Assembly (NCBI RefSeq): GCF_900091725.1 | Contig: NZ_FMBW01000071.1 | Location: 310,001 to 374,000 of the forward strand | Origin: Streptomyces sp. DvalAA-43 | GTDB lineage: Bacteria; Actinomycetota; Actinomycetes; Streptomycetales; Streptomycetaceae | Reading direction: 5' to 3' | Length of the DNA stretch: 64,000 nucleotides | In this document: positions 16,935-24,938 of the stretch, piece by piece | Layout of the letters: each line of letters begins with the position of its first letter | Numbering within the stretch: position 1 is the stretch's first letter | Notes under the pieces: generated by a model | What the model was told of the DNA's origin: nothing | Seen by the model: only the letters and a program-made list of their open reading frames with translations | Database searches by the model: none | Made by a program: the position numbers and the translations under genes

Positions 16935-18440
16935 TCAGTCCGCGCAGTACGCGTCCTTCTCCGGCCGGGTCCCGGTGTTCAGGAACGTGGTGACCGTGCG
17001 GTCGCCGCAGGCGTTCCCGTGGCCCAGGTACATGCCGTGCCCGCCGTGGTCGACGGCGACCAGGCGGGCCCGGTCGCCGAAGGCCGCGCGCATCTTCAGG
17101 GCGCCGGAGTACGGGGTCGCCGGGTCGCGCAGGCCCTGGATCATCAGGACGTTGGACGGTCCCTGGTCGGTGATCCGGGTCGGCGGGTTGGCGGGGGCGT
17201 CCTTCCAGAAGGTGCACGGGGTGATGTTCACCGGCATCCCCGCAGTCAGCGGGTGCTTCACGCGGTCGGCGGCGACGGCCCGCGCGTACGAGGAGACCGT
17301 GCCCTGCCAGCGCACGTCGTTGCAGACCACGGCGATCGTGATGGCCGCCTCCGCGTCCGGTATCGGCTCGATCAGCGCGTCGGGCAGGACCGGCTTCACC
17401 GAAGGGTCCCCGGCCGCCCGCACGAGCCCCGCCAGCCCGCCGAACGCCTCGTCGCCGTACAGGGCCAGCTGGATCGCCTGGCGCAGCCGGTTGCCGGTCA
17501 GCGGGACGCCCGGCGTGGTGGACTCCCTCGGCTCACGGTCCAGCCGCGCCGCCAGGTCCAGCACCAGCGGCTGCACGTCCTCGGCCCGCTGGGCCAGTCG
17601 CAGCCCCTCCGCTTCCCTGGCCGGGTCCGAGGCCCAGCGCGCGAAGTCGGGGAAGCGGTCGGCCGCCCCCACCGCCATGTTGGCCAGCCAGCCCTTGGCC
17701 ACCCGCGACGGGTCCGGGTCGCCGTTGCTGTCCAGCACCCAACGGTCCGTGTGCTGCGGGTACTTCTGTGCGTACACGGCGCCCACGTACGTCCCGTAGG
17801 AGCTGCCCCAGGCCGACAGCTTCTCCTCGCCGAGCGCCTGCCGGAAGCGGTCGATGTCCCGTACCTCGTTGGCCGTGGTGAGGCTCCGCAGCATCGCTCC
17901 GCCGTTGCGGGCGCAGGCCTCGGCGGTACGCCGGGAGCGGGTCACGTTCTCGGTGATCGAGCCGTCGGTGCCGGGCCAGGCCCGCAGGTTCACTATCTCC
18001 CGGTCCTCCGGGGCGAGCCCGCAGCTCGCCTTCGGGCTGCCTCCGGTCCCGCGCGGGTCGAGGCTCACGATGTCGTACCGCCCCTCCGTCTCCCGCTGCA
18101 ACCGCTCCCCCTTCTGCGTCACCCGCTGCACCCCGGAGGAGCCCGGCCCCCCGGCGATCACCATCAGCGTCCCGCGCCGGGCGGCGGGCCGGTCGCTGCG
18201 GACCCGGGTCACCGCGAGAGAGAGCTGCGGGCCGCCCGGGTCCCGGTAGTCCAGCGGTACGGGCAGCTCGGCACACTCCTGGGCGGCGGGGCCACCGGCC
18301 GTGGCGCAGGGCCGCCAGGAGAGTGCGGGGGCGGACGCGGTGCCGGCATGGGCGGGGGCGGTCACCACCCCGGTGAGAGCGGTGGCGGCGACGGTGGCGG
18401 ACAGGGCGACGAAGGCGGCTGATTTTCCGTAAGTCCTCAT
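16935..18440 (-). CDS. Secreted alpha/beta hydrolase, tripeptidyl-aminopeptidase-like
   Basis: This 501-residue protein has a signal peptide (MRTYGKSAAF, hydrophobic core, APAHA, about 29 residues). The catalytic domain has an oxyanion stretch (VIAGGPGSSG), SLDPRGTG and a nucleophile elbow (WGSSYGTY). A C-terminal TAP-like domain carries the Asp (GLRDPATPYSG) and His (DHGGHGMYLG). The family removes N-terminal tripeptides or similar groups from extracellular peptides. ATG 18440 was chosen because it starts the signal peptide exactly. It converges with the PRTase gene. Confidence 0.92.
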   Translation of the reverse strand: MRTYGKSAAFVALSATVAATALTGVVTAPAHAGTASAPALSWRPCATAGGPAAQECAELPVPLDYRDPGGPQLSLAVTRVRSDRPAARRGTLMVIAGGPGSSGVQRVTQKGERLQRETEGRYDIVSLDPRGTGGSPKASCGLAPEDREIVNLRAWPGTDGSITENVTRSRRTAEACARNGGAMLRSLTTANEVRDIDRFRQALGEEKLSAWGSSYGTYVGAVYAQKYPQHTDRWVLDSNGDPDPSRVAKGWLANMAVGAADRFPDFARWASDPAREAEGLRLAQRAEDVQPLVLDLAARLDREPRESTTPGVPLTGNRLRQAIQLALYGDEAFGGLAGLVRAAGDPSVKPVLPDALIEPIPDAEAAITIAVVCNDVRWQGTVSSYARAVAADRVKHPLTAGMPVNITPCTFWKDAPANPPTRITDQGPSNVLMIQGLRDPATPYSGALKMRAAFGDRARLVAVDHGGHGMYLGHGNACGDRTVTTFLNTGTRPEKDAYCAD

Positions 18441-18597
18441 GCCGCAAGCCTTGTTGAGCGTGCGCCCGCATCCCATCCGGGAGGCATGACGGAGTGTGGT
18501 GGGGTTAGCCCCCGACTGCGCGACGCGGACAACGAGAAGCCCCACCACGCACGATGCACGATGGGGACTTCTGGATCACACACGCTGGACCTGACGG

Positions 18598-18813
18598 TCA
18601 GACGGCGCCGAACTCTCCGGCCTTCACGCCCGCCACGAAGGAGGCGAACGAGGCGGAGGAGGCGTTCAGCACCGGACCGCCCGGGTTCTTGGAATCACGG
18701 ACGGGGACCACACCGCGCGAGGCGGCGAGGTTCGCGGCGACCTCGATGCAGGCGCCGCCATTGTCGCTGTACGAAGACTTGAACCAGCGGGGGGACTCGG
18801 TCGTGGACGTCAC
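18598..18813 (-). CDS. DUF397 protein
   Basis: This is a 71-residue DUF397 protein: WFKSSYSDNGGACIEVAAN, then VPVRDSKNPGGPVL and a final FVAGVKAGEF. These small proteins are encoded next to XRE regulators in Streptomyces developmental loci (whiJ/abaA type) and are thought to modulate the regulator. Its GTG start overlaps the stop of the XRE gene by 4 nt (GTGA), so the two are coupled. Confidence 0.93.
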   Translation of the reverse strand: MTSTTESPRWFKSSYSDNGGACIEVAANLAASRGVVPVRDSKNPGGPVLNASSASFASFVAGVKAGEFGAV

Positions 18814-19646
18814 GGGGTGCCCTTTCGTGCCTCACGGATCATGGCCACCGATGCCGCCTGGGACAGCGATTCGGCCTGTAGCTGATGGTAGGCCGCCAGT
18901 AGAGGGAGCACCAACGTCGTATCGCGTTCCAGATGCCCCCGCATCTGGGACTCCGCGTACGCGATCACGGACAGGTCCGACAGCGTCAACATGTACAGGG
19001 GAAGATTGAACGGGCGATGCTCTCCCATGTCGTAGGGAGCGATCTGGAGCACGGTATTCGGCAACTCGGCGAACTCCAGCAACCGATCGAGCTGGGCGCC
19101 CATGACCTCGTCCCCACCGACGCGCCTGCGGATACAGCTCTCATCCATCACCACCAGCATCGTGGGCGGGCGCGGGCGCACCAGAGCAGCCTGCCGCTCC
19201 GCCAGGAACGAGACCCGCTCGGCTGCCTGTTCAGGGACGATCGTCCCTCGCCGCAGGGCGCTGTCCGCCAGCACCCGCGCGTACTCCGGTGTCTGCAACA
19301 GCCCGGGGATGATGCCGATCTCATACAGCCGGATCTCCACCGCACGCCCCTCGTGCCCCACGTACTGCGGGAACCCCTCCAGCAGCGAACCGTGCCGGAT
19401 CTCGCGGTACTGGCGTTCGAACGTGTCTGCTGTTTCCCCGGTGCCGAAAACCTGGTCCGCGTTGCGCGAGAACCGAAGAGTCGGCATCTTGCGACCAGTT
19501 TCGACGGCGGAGATGTGCGTGCCGGAGTAGCCCATCCGGTCGGCTAACTCCTCCTGCTTCCATCCCCGCTCCTCTCGCAGTCTGCGGATGCGTGCACCAA
19601 AGGCGGCCTCCGGGCTGCTCTCGGGGTCCAACTCCTTGCGGTTCAA
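18810..19646 (-). CDS. XRE-family regulator with DUF5753 domain
   Basis: This 278-residue protein has an N-terminal helix-turn-helix (FGARIRRLREERGWKQEELADRMGYSGTHISAVETGRK, residues about 15-52) and a C-terminal DUF5753 domain (about 95-275; YEIGIIPGLLQTPEYAR, VVMDESCIRR). It is a WhiJ-like DNA-binding protein whose activity is tuned by the DUF397 partner. The apparent start is TTG at 19646, preceded by AGGTGAC. It is divergent from two small Cys-containing genes, so the 107-bp gap probably carries its operator. Confidence 0.92.
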   Translation of the reverse strand: MNRKELDPESSPEAAFGARIRRLREERGWKQEELADRMGYSGTHISAVETGRKMPTLRFSRNADQVFGTGETADTFERQYREIRHGSLLEGFPQYVGHEGRAVEIRLYEIGIIPGLLQTPEYARVLADSALRRGTIVPEQAAERVSFLAERQAALVRPRPPTMLVVMDESCIRRRVGGDEVMGAQLDRLLEFAELPNTVLQIAPYDMGEHRPFNLPLYMLTLSDLSVIAYAESQMRGHLERDTTLVLPLLAAYHQLQAESLSQAASVAMIREARKGTP

Positions 19647-19753
19647 CGGATGTCACCTGACTTTTCGCTCGTACCCAACAAGTTGAAGCACTCCTGACTC
19701 TAGGCCAATCTGAACCCGCTTAGTAGTGGAATGACTACGGAGGGGAGTTATCT

Positions 19754-19927
19754 GTGTTCGCCGAGAACGGGCATGAAGCAGAAGGCTGTTGTCCCGAGTG
19801 CCAGGAGCTCCGGCTGGCCGAGGCTCTCGCCAATGATCAGAACGACTACAGCAGGGCGACCGACTGCCGGGTACTGCTCCGGCGCCACCGGAGCACCGAG
19901 GAGTGCACGGAGCGGGGGGCGGCATGA
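19754..19927 (+). CDS. Small Cys-containing protein (57 aa)
   Basis: A GTG at 19754 after GGAGGGGAG opens a 57-codon frame starting VFAENGHEAEGCCPECQEL. It has five Cys in all: CCPEC, TDCRV and EECTE. The body is charged and helical-looking. It is divergent from the XRE regulator, and its stop overlaps the next ATG (ATGA). The CxxC-type cluster could bind zinc or iron. I do not recognise a family. Good ribosome site, coupling and codon bias support a real gene. Confidence 0.7.
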   Translation: MFAENGHEAEGCCPECQELRLAEALANDQNDYSRATDCRVLLRRHRSTEECTERGAA

Positions 19928-20115
19928 GGGACCAAGCACCCATGCCCGAGCCGGAGTTCCCCGAATCCGACCCGCACCGCTGGCCGCCCTGCGAGTGCGC
20001 GCGGTGCAACTCCCCCGAGGACGACGGGGACGGGGACTCCGCGTCGATACGGCAGCTCCGGGCCAGGATCACCGAGCAGAACGGGCTGCGCAGCTCCTTC
20101 CGGCGGGCACGGTGA
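19924..20115 (+). CDS. Small acidic protein with CECARC motif (63 aa)
   Basis: ATG 19924 overlaps the previous stop and opens a 63-codon frame. It holds PPCECARC (three Cys in six residues) followed by an acidic stretch (SPEDDGDGDS) and a basic helical end (RARITEQNGLRSSFRRAR). Together with its partner it forms a translationally coupled pair divergent from the XRE/DUF397 genes. Function unknown; metal binding is an inference from the Cys spacing. Confidence 0.7.
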   Translation: MRDQAPMPEPEFPESDPHRWPPCECARCNSPEDDGDGDSASIRQLRARITEQNGLRSSFRRAR

Positions 20116-20273
20116 GGACCCCGGCACACGTCAGGGCCGGAGAGTCAAACCGACGGGTCCTCCGCGCAATCAATTCGGGTCGAACATCCGGTACTTCGAC
20201 GTATGTTCCCAATGAAGCGCATTGGGTGAGGTAGTCAGTAGATCTTCCCTGATTCTCCGACCGAGGAGCTCTC

Positions 20274-21497
20274 GTGCTTTGTCGTCGCACCCTCGGCGTG
20301 CATGCTGTGGCGGCGATCGCCGCCACAGGTGCCGCCGCGCTCACCCTCAGCGTCCCGCCGGGGGAGGCTGCCGCCTCCGGCCGACTGAGCGCACCACAGC
20401 GACCTGCCGTCCTGACCGCCGGAAACGGCGACGTGCTCAGCTCGGAGCCGGGTGTCTTCCATCTGGACCCGCTCAAGGCGATCAAGGTCAACGCGAGCGT
20501 GCACCGGATCATGTACCGCACCACCGACCGCACCGGGAAGGGCATCGCCGTCACCGGCACCGTGCTGAACCCAGCCACTTCCCCGTACGGCCAACGCCCC
20601 ATCGTCGCCTTCGCACCCGGCACCCAGGGCCTGGCGGACAAGTGCGCCCCCTCCCGCCAGCTGGCCGAAGGCACCGAGTACGAGGCGGCGCCCATCAAGA
20701 AGCTCCTCGACCAGGGGTACGCCGTGGTGGTGACCGACTACCAGGGCCTGGGCACACCCGGCGTCCACACATACATGGACCGCGAGGCGCAGGGCCGCGC
20801 CGTACTGGATTCCGTCCGGGCCGCCCAGCGTCTGCCCGCGCTCGATCTCCCGGACGCCGGTCCGGTCGCGCTCTACGGCTACTCCCAGGGCGGCGGCGCG
20901 ACGGCGTCCGCCGCCGAACTGGCCCCGGCCTACGCGCCCGAACTGAAGCTCAAGGGCGCCGTCGTCGGCGCTCCCCCCGCGGACATGAACAGGGTGGCCG
21001 ACAGCATGGACGGCTCCGCCTACGGGGCGTTCTTCAACTACGCCCTCTCCGGCCTCTCCACCTCGCACGGCATCGACATCGGCCCGTACCTGACCGCCCA
21101 CGGCAAGCGCGTGACCAACGACCTGCGGGACAACCTGTGCACCACGCAGGCCCTCGCCAAGTACCCGTTCCTGAACTCGCGGTTCCTGACCGTGGACGGG
21201 CGTCCGCTGACCGAGCGCCTCAAGCGCGCCCCGTGGGACAGGATCGTGGCCGAGCAGCAGCTCGGCAAGCGCAAGCCCGCGGTGCCCGTCCTGCTCTCCC
21301 ACAGCGCCCTGGACGACGTCGTCCCCCAGCAGGTCGGCAAGAACCTGGCCGCCGACTGGTGCCACCGGGGCGTGACGGTGAGGTTCGCCGGCAACCACAT
21401 CCCCGGCCACATTGCCGCGACCGTGGGCACCATCGCCGATGGCCTCCCCTGGCTCAAGGACCGCTTCGCCGGCAAGGCCGCCCCGAACACCTGCTGA
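20274..21497 (+). CDS. Secreted lipase-family alpha/beta hydrolase
   Basis: This 407-residue protein has an N-terminal signal peptide (MLCRRTLGVHAVAAIAATGA...; cleavage about residue 33) and a secretory-lipase fold: FAPGTQG, VVTDYQGLGTPG, nucleophile elbow GYSQGG, a late Asp (SALDDVVP) and His (GNHIPGH). It resembles the LIP family of secreted esterases/lipases. GTG 20274 follows GAGGAGCT. Monocistronic; it converges with the tectonin pseudogene. Confidence 0.9.
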   Translation: MLCRRTLGVHAVAAIAATGAAALTLSVPPGEAAASGRLSAPQRPAVLTAGNGDVLSSEPGVFHLDPLKAIKVNASVHRIMYRTTDRTGKGIAVTGTVLNPATSPYGQRPIVAFAPGTQGLADKCAPSRQLAEGTEYEAAPIKKLLDQGYAVVVTDYQGLGTPGVHTYMDREAQGRAVLDSVRAAQRLPALDLPDAGPVALYGYSQGGGATASAAELAPAYAPELKLKGAVVGAPPADMNRVADSMDGSAYGAFFNYALSGLSTSHGIDIGPYLTAHGKRVTNDLRDNLCTTQALAKYPFLNSRFLTVDGRPLTERLKRAPWDRIVAEQQLGKRKPAVPVLLSHSALDDVVPQQVGKNLAADWCHRGVTVRFAGNHIPGHIAATVGTIADGLPWLKDRFAGKAAPNTC

Positions 21498-21649
21498 CCG
21501 GCGTGACCCCCTCGCGCCGTCCGTCGCGCCGCCTCGGGCGGGCGGCGCACGCGGGCGGGCGGCGCGGCGGCCTCGCGGGCCGGAGTGGCGCGGCGCCCCG
21601 GCCGTGGTGCTGCTGTTGCCGGAGCGCCGCCACGTGGGTGCCCTTCGGG

Positions 21650-22118
21650 TCAGCTCGGCTGGTCTCCGGTGTAGCGGTAGATGCCACCGTTGGAGTTGAC
21701 GCCCCACACCGTTCCGTCGGCCGCGGCGCCGATGTCGCTGAGAGAACCGGGGATGTTCACCCAGGGGTTGGCGTCGTTGTTGGTGTAGCGGTAGATCCCA
21801 CCGCTGGAGTTCACACCCCACACATTGGTACGGGACCCGGCGGTCGATCCGGGACAGGTTGCCGCTGATCTTGGTCCAGTTCGTGGAACCCTGGTCACCG
21901 GTGTAGCGGTAGATGTCACCGTTGGAGTTGACACCCCACACCGTTCCGTCGATCCCGGCGCCGATGTCGCTGAGGGAACCGGGGATGTTCACCCAGGGGT
22001 TGGCGTCGTTGTTGGTGTAGTGATAGATCCCGTCGCCGGAGTTGACCCCCCACACGTTGGTGCGGGACCCGGCGTCGATCGCCTTCAGCGATCCGGAGAT
22101 CTGCTTCCAGTCAGACAT
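21650..22118 (-). pseudogene. Tectonin-repeat (beta-propeller) protein, frameshifted
   Basis: Reading from ATG 22118, the gene encodes tectonin blades: ISGSLKAIDAGSRTNVWGVN, then IPGSLSDIGAGIDGTVWGVN, then ISGNLSRID. There the frame breaks. Another frame continues with AGSRTNVWGVN and IPGSLSDIGAAADGTVWGVN, ending at a stop at 21650. Comparing the two internal copies shows one extra base near 21841 (CGGCGGTCG against CGGCGTCG). Restored, the protein would have about 155 residues and four blades, fewer than a closed six-blade tectonin. Such proteins bind sugars or lipids. No signal peptide is seen. A sequencing error is possible. Confidence 0.75.
21670..22078. repeat. Internal duplication of about 178 bp in the tectonin gene
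   Basis: The segments about 21670-21847 and 21900-22078 are near-identical direct copies that each encode a pair of blades. The main length difference is the extra base that causes the frameshift. Confidence 0.85.
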
Positions 22119-22434
22119 GTCGAACCCGTTCCTCTTGCTGGATGTTGCAAGGGACACCTTGGCGGGTCAGCAAGTAATCAAAACCGCCCGTTTATCCGAC
22201 TAACACGCCAGATTATCCGAAAGCAGATGTTTGGTTCATTGCACTCTTCGCCGGACAGGGCCGACGATCGAAGTGGCAGAAGACCGATTGGCTGGAACTA
22301 GGGCCCACTCTCGGGGGATCGACACCCGGTCCGCTGTACGCGGCCCGGGTGCGCCGCCGCACGAGGCGGCGGACGGGCCCGCCCCGGGACGCGGCGATAG
22401 CCTGGTGCGTGGAGCAGGCAGGAGACATGTGCCC
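22119..22434. promoter_or_regulatory. Divergent intergenic region (tectonin gene/crcB)
   Basis: This 316-bp gap is AT-rich at 22165-22250. TTATCCGA occurs twice as a direct repeat (22192-22199 and 22213-22220), 21 bp apart, two helical turns, which suits a regulator-binding site. GATAGCCT near 22396 could be a -10 box for crcB. No gene is seen. Confidence 0.45.
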
Positions 22435-22845
22435 ATGGGAGCCCCGAACCCTCAAGGTTCCGTCGTCGCGGTGGTCGCGCTCGGTGGTGCGATCGGGGCG
22501 TCCGCCCGTTACGGGGCATCGCTGATCTGGCCCACCGCCCCGGGCGGCTTCCCGTGGGCGACGCTGGTCGTGAACGTCGTCGGATGCGCGGTGATCGGCG
22601 TGTTCATGGTGGTGATCAGCGAGGCGTGGACGGCACACCGGCTGGTGCGGCCGTTCTTCGGTACCGGGGTGCTCGGCGGGTTCACCACGTTCTCGACGTA
22701 CGTGGTGGACATCCAGCGCCTGTTCGACGCCGACCGGGCGCGGACCGGGCTGGTGTACCTGGGAGTGACGCTGTGCGCGGCTCTCGCGGCGGTGTGGGGT
22801 GCGGTGTGGGCGACCCGCCGCGTGCTGGCCTGGAGGCAGACATGA
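22435..22845 (+). CDS. crcB: Fluoride exporter CrcB/Fluc, subunit 1
   Basis: This is a 136-residue four-TM Fluc channel subunit with FPWATLVVNVVGC and the signature GVLGGFTTFSTYVVD. Fluc channels are dual-topology dimers that export fluoride. With a second crcB two genes on, a heterodimer is likely. ATG 22435 lies 10 nt after GGAG; an in-frame GTG at 22429 is an alternative. It overlaps the DUF190 gene by 4 nt. Confidence 0.92.
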   Translation: MGAPNPQGSVVAVVALGGAIGASARYGASLIWPTAPGGFPWATLVVNVVGCAVIGVFMVVISEAWTAHRLVRPFFGTGVLGGFTTFSTYVVDIQRLFDADRARTGLVYLGVTLCAALAAVWGAVWATRRVLAWRQT

Positions 22846-23198
22846 CGACGCCGGAGACGGAACGGGCGCTGCGCCTGACGGTCCTCGTCGGCGAGTCCGA
22901 CGGGTGGCACCACCGGCCGGTCTTCACGGAGATCGTGCACCGGGCACACCGGGCCGGGCTGTCCGGCGCCAGTGTGTTCCGGGGCATCGAGGGCTTCGGC
23001 ACCTCGTCGATGATCCACACCCAGCGGCTGCTCTCGCTGAGCGAGGACCTGCCGGTGGCGGTGGTGATCGTGGACACCGAGGCGCGGATCCGGGCGTTCC
23101 TGCCGCTCGTCGAGGAGCTGGTGGCGGACGGCGGCCTGGTCGTGCTGGACGAGTGCGAGATCGTGCGCTTCGGCGGCGAGCGGGAGCGGGGCCGGTGA
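22842..23198 (+). CDS. DUF190 protein
   Basis: This 118-residue DUF190 (PII-like fold) protein has LTVLVGESDGWHHRPVF, ASVFRGIEGFG and LPVAVVIVDTEARI. DUF190 genes are often placed between or beside crcB genes in actinobacteria and are probably involved in regulating or supporting fluoride export. It is coupled by 4-nt overlaps to both crcB genes. Confidence 0.93.
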   Translation: MTTPETERALRLTVLVGESDGWHHRPVFTEIVHRAHRAGLSGASVFRGIEGFGTSSMIHTQRLLSLSEDLPVAVVIVDTEARIRAFLPLVEELVADGGLVVLDECEIVRFGGERERGR

Positions 23199-23569
23199 AC
23201 TGGCTGCTGGTGATCGTCGGCGCGGCGGTCGGGGCGCCGCTGCGCTATCTGACCGACCGGGCGGTGCAGTCCCGGCACGACAGCGTCTTCCCGTGGGGGA
23301 CCTTCACGGTCAATGTGTCGGGTTCGCTGGTCCTGGGCCTGCTGACCGGCGCTGTGGCGGCCGGAGCGGCCTCCTCGCACCTTCAGCTGCTGATCGGTAC
23401 GGGGCTGTGCGGGGCGCTCACCACGTACTCGACGTTCAGCTACGAGACGCTGCGGCTGGCGGAGGACGGGGCCGGGTCGTACGCGGTGGCCAACGTCGTG
23501 GGGAGTGTGGCGGCGGGGCTGGTCGCGGCGTTCGCCGGGGTCGCGCTGGCGCGGGCGCTCTGGGCGTAG
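23195..23569 (+). CDS. crcB: Fluoride exporter CrcB/Fluc, subunit 2
   Basis: This is a 124-residue four-TM Fluc subunit with GAPLRYLTDRAV, FPWGTFTVNVSGS and GLCGALTTYSTFSYE. It differs from the first crcB in length and termini, as expected for oppositely oriented partners of a heterodimer. GTG 23195 overlaps the DUF190 stop. A terminator follows. Confidence 0.93.
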   Translation: MNWLLVIVGAAVGAPLRYLTDRAVQSRHDSVFPWGTFTVNVSGSLVLGLLTGAVAAGAASSHLQLLIGTGLCGALTTYSTFSYETLRLAEDGAGSYAVANVVGSVAAGLVAAFAGVALARALWA

Positions 23570-23647
23570 GGGCTCTCGTGCCGCGCCACTCGTTTCGCGG
23601 CTCGGCCTCCCGCCTTTCGCGGCTCTCGTCTCGCGCGGGCCACGGTC

Positions 23648-23692
23648 GGCGTCCCCTGCCCCCGCAATGCGAGGCGGAGGCAGGGGAACGCC
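23648..23692 (+). terminator. Terminator after the crcB cluster
   Basis: A stem of GGCGT-CCCCTGCC (23648-23660) with GGCAGGGG-A-ACGCC (23679-23692), 13 pairs with one bulged A. Confidence 0.65.
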
Positions 23693-24028
23693 GTTGAGGA
23701 GGAGCCGTCACCGAGCGCCGGGCGATTCAACCCGTTGACGCGCCGACAGCGGTCCGTCAGGCGCCGACGCTAGGCAACCGTCCGCGCCCCGCACCCCGCA
23801 CCACGCCGGTGCCCGGCCCGGCACCACTCCAACGGCAGGCGCGGCGGTGCGCCGGGCATGCCTTGATCTCCTGGCGCCTGCGGTGATTCGCTGCATGATC
23901 CGTACGACCGCGCGCTCCGTATGACCGCGTGGCCCGTATGCGCCGTACGTCCGTGTGGCCCGTATGCCGCACGCACCGCACGTCCCACCCGCCCCGCTTG
24001 CCCCGTGAGTGAAACGAGAGGTCCTCCC
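23693..24028. other. Intergenic, short direct repeats
   Basis: This is the rest of a 459-bp gap. GTGGCCCGTATGC occurs twice (about 23930-23965) among CGTATG-rich sequence just upstream of the SDR gene; it may be a regulator site. No gene is seen. Confidence 0.4.
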
Positions 24029-24793
24029 GTGCCGGACAGCAGCACCACTCCTTCGTCGCGCCCCGTCACCGTCGTCACCGGCGGCAGCCGGGGGATCGGC
24101 GCCGCCACCTGTATCCGTCTGGCCTCGGACGGCCATGACCTCGCGCTGGGGTTCGTGAGCAACACCGAGGCCGCCGAGCGGACCGCGGCGGCGGTACGGG
24201 CCGCCGGGGCGCGCTGCGTCACGGTGCGGGCGAACACCGCCGAGGAGGCCGATGTGGAGCGCCTCTTCGACACGGCGGCCGAGCAGCTCGGCCCCGTCAC
24301 CGGGCTGGTCAACAACGCGGGGGTGACGGGCCCGATCGGGCGGCTCGCCGACACCTCCACCCGGACGCTGCGCCAGGTCGTCGACGTGAACGTCCTCGGC
24401 TATCTGCTGTGCTGCCGCCGGGCCGCGAAGGACATGGCGGCCGGCGGGGCGGGCGCGATCGTCAATCTCTCCTCGGCCGCCGCCACGCTCGGCAGCCCCG
24501 GGGAGTTCGTCCACTACGCCGCCACGAAGGCGGCGACGGACGCGCTGACGCTCGGGCTCTCCAAGGAACTGGGGCCCGACGGCATCCGGGTCAACGCGGT
24601 CGCCCCGGGCATGATCGACACCGATATGCACGCCACGGCGGGCGACCCCGGCCGGGCGGAGGCCGCCGTCCCCGCCATCCCGCTCGGACGCGTCGGCGCC
24701 GCCCCCGAGATCGCGGCCGCGATCTCCTGGCTGCTGTCGGACGAGGCGTCGTATGTGACCGGGACGGTCCTGCGGGTGGCGGGCGGACGGTAG
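24029..24793 (+). CDS. SDR family oxidoreductase
   Basis: This 254-residue classical short-chain dehydrogenase has the cofactor motif TGGSRGIGAAT, NNAG (VNNAGVTGP), catalytic Ser in VNLSSAAA, YxxxK in HYAATKAATDAL, and PG in AVAPGMIDT. It resembles 3-oxoacyl-ACP reductase-type SDRs and uses NAD(P)H. GTG 24029 follows GAGAGG; an in-frame GTG at 24005 is less well placed. Short tandem repeats follow the stop. Confidence 0.93.
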   Translation: MPDSSTTPSSRPVTVVTGGSRGIGAATCIRLASDGHDLALGFVSNTEAAERTAAAVRAAGARCVTVRANTAEEADVERLFDTAAEQLGPVTGLVNNAGVTGPIGRLADTSTRTLRQVVDVNVLGYLLCCRRAAKDMAAGGAGAIVNLSSAAATLGSPGEFVHYAATKAATDALTLGLSKELGPDGIRVNAVAPGMIDTDMHATAGDPGRAEAAVPAIPLGRVGAAPEIAAAISWLLSDEASYVTGTVLRVAGGR

Positions 24794-24838
24794 CGGGCCG
24801 GATCGGGCCGGACCGGATCGGGCCGGATCGGGCCGGAG
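24794..24838. repeat. 10-bp tandem repeat directly after the SDR stop
   Basis: CGGGCCGGAT-type units at 24794, 24804, 24819 and 24829, with one half unit (CGGAT) at 24814, start at the base after TAG. Confidence 0.8.
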
Positions 24839-24938
24839 AACGGCGGTCCGGAACCGGCCGCCGGGGTCTGCGGCCGGGAAGCGCCTGCCCGACCCGACTA
24901 CCGGGCTGCGGCAGCCCGGACCGGCCGCCCGGCCCCCG

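Noticed and set aside
22380..22434. Possible fluoride riboswitch upstream of crcB (GGCGATAG followed by a GCCTG/CAGGC stem)
   Set aside because: The conserved GATG core, the pseudoknot partner and an expression platform are not present; similarity is limited to a few bases.
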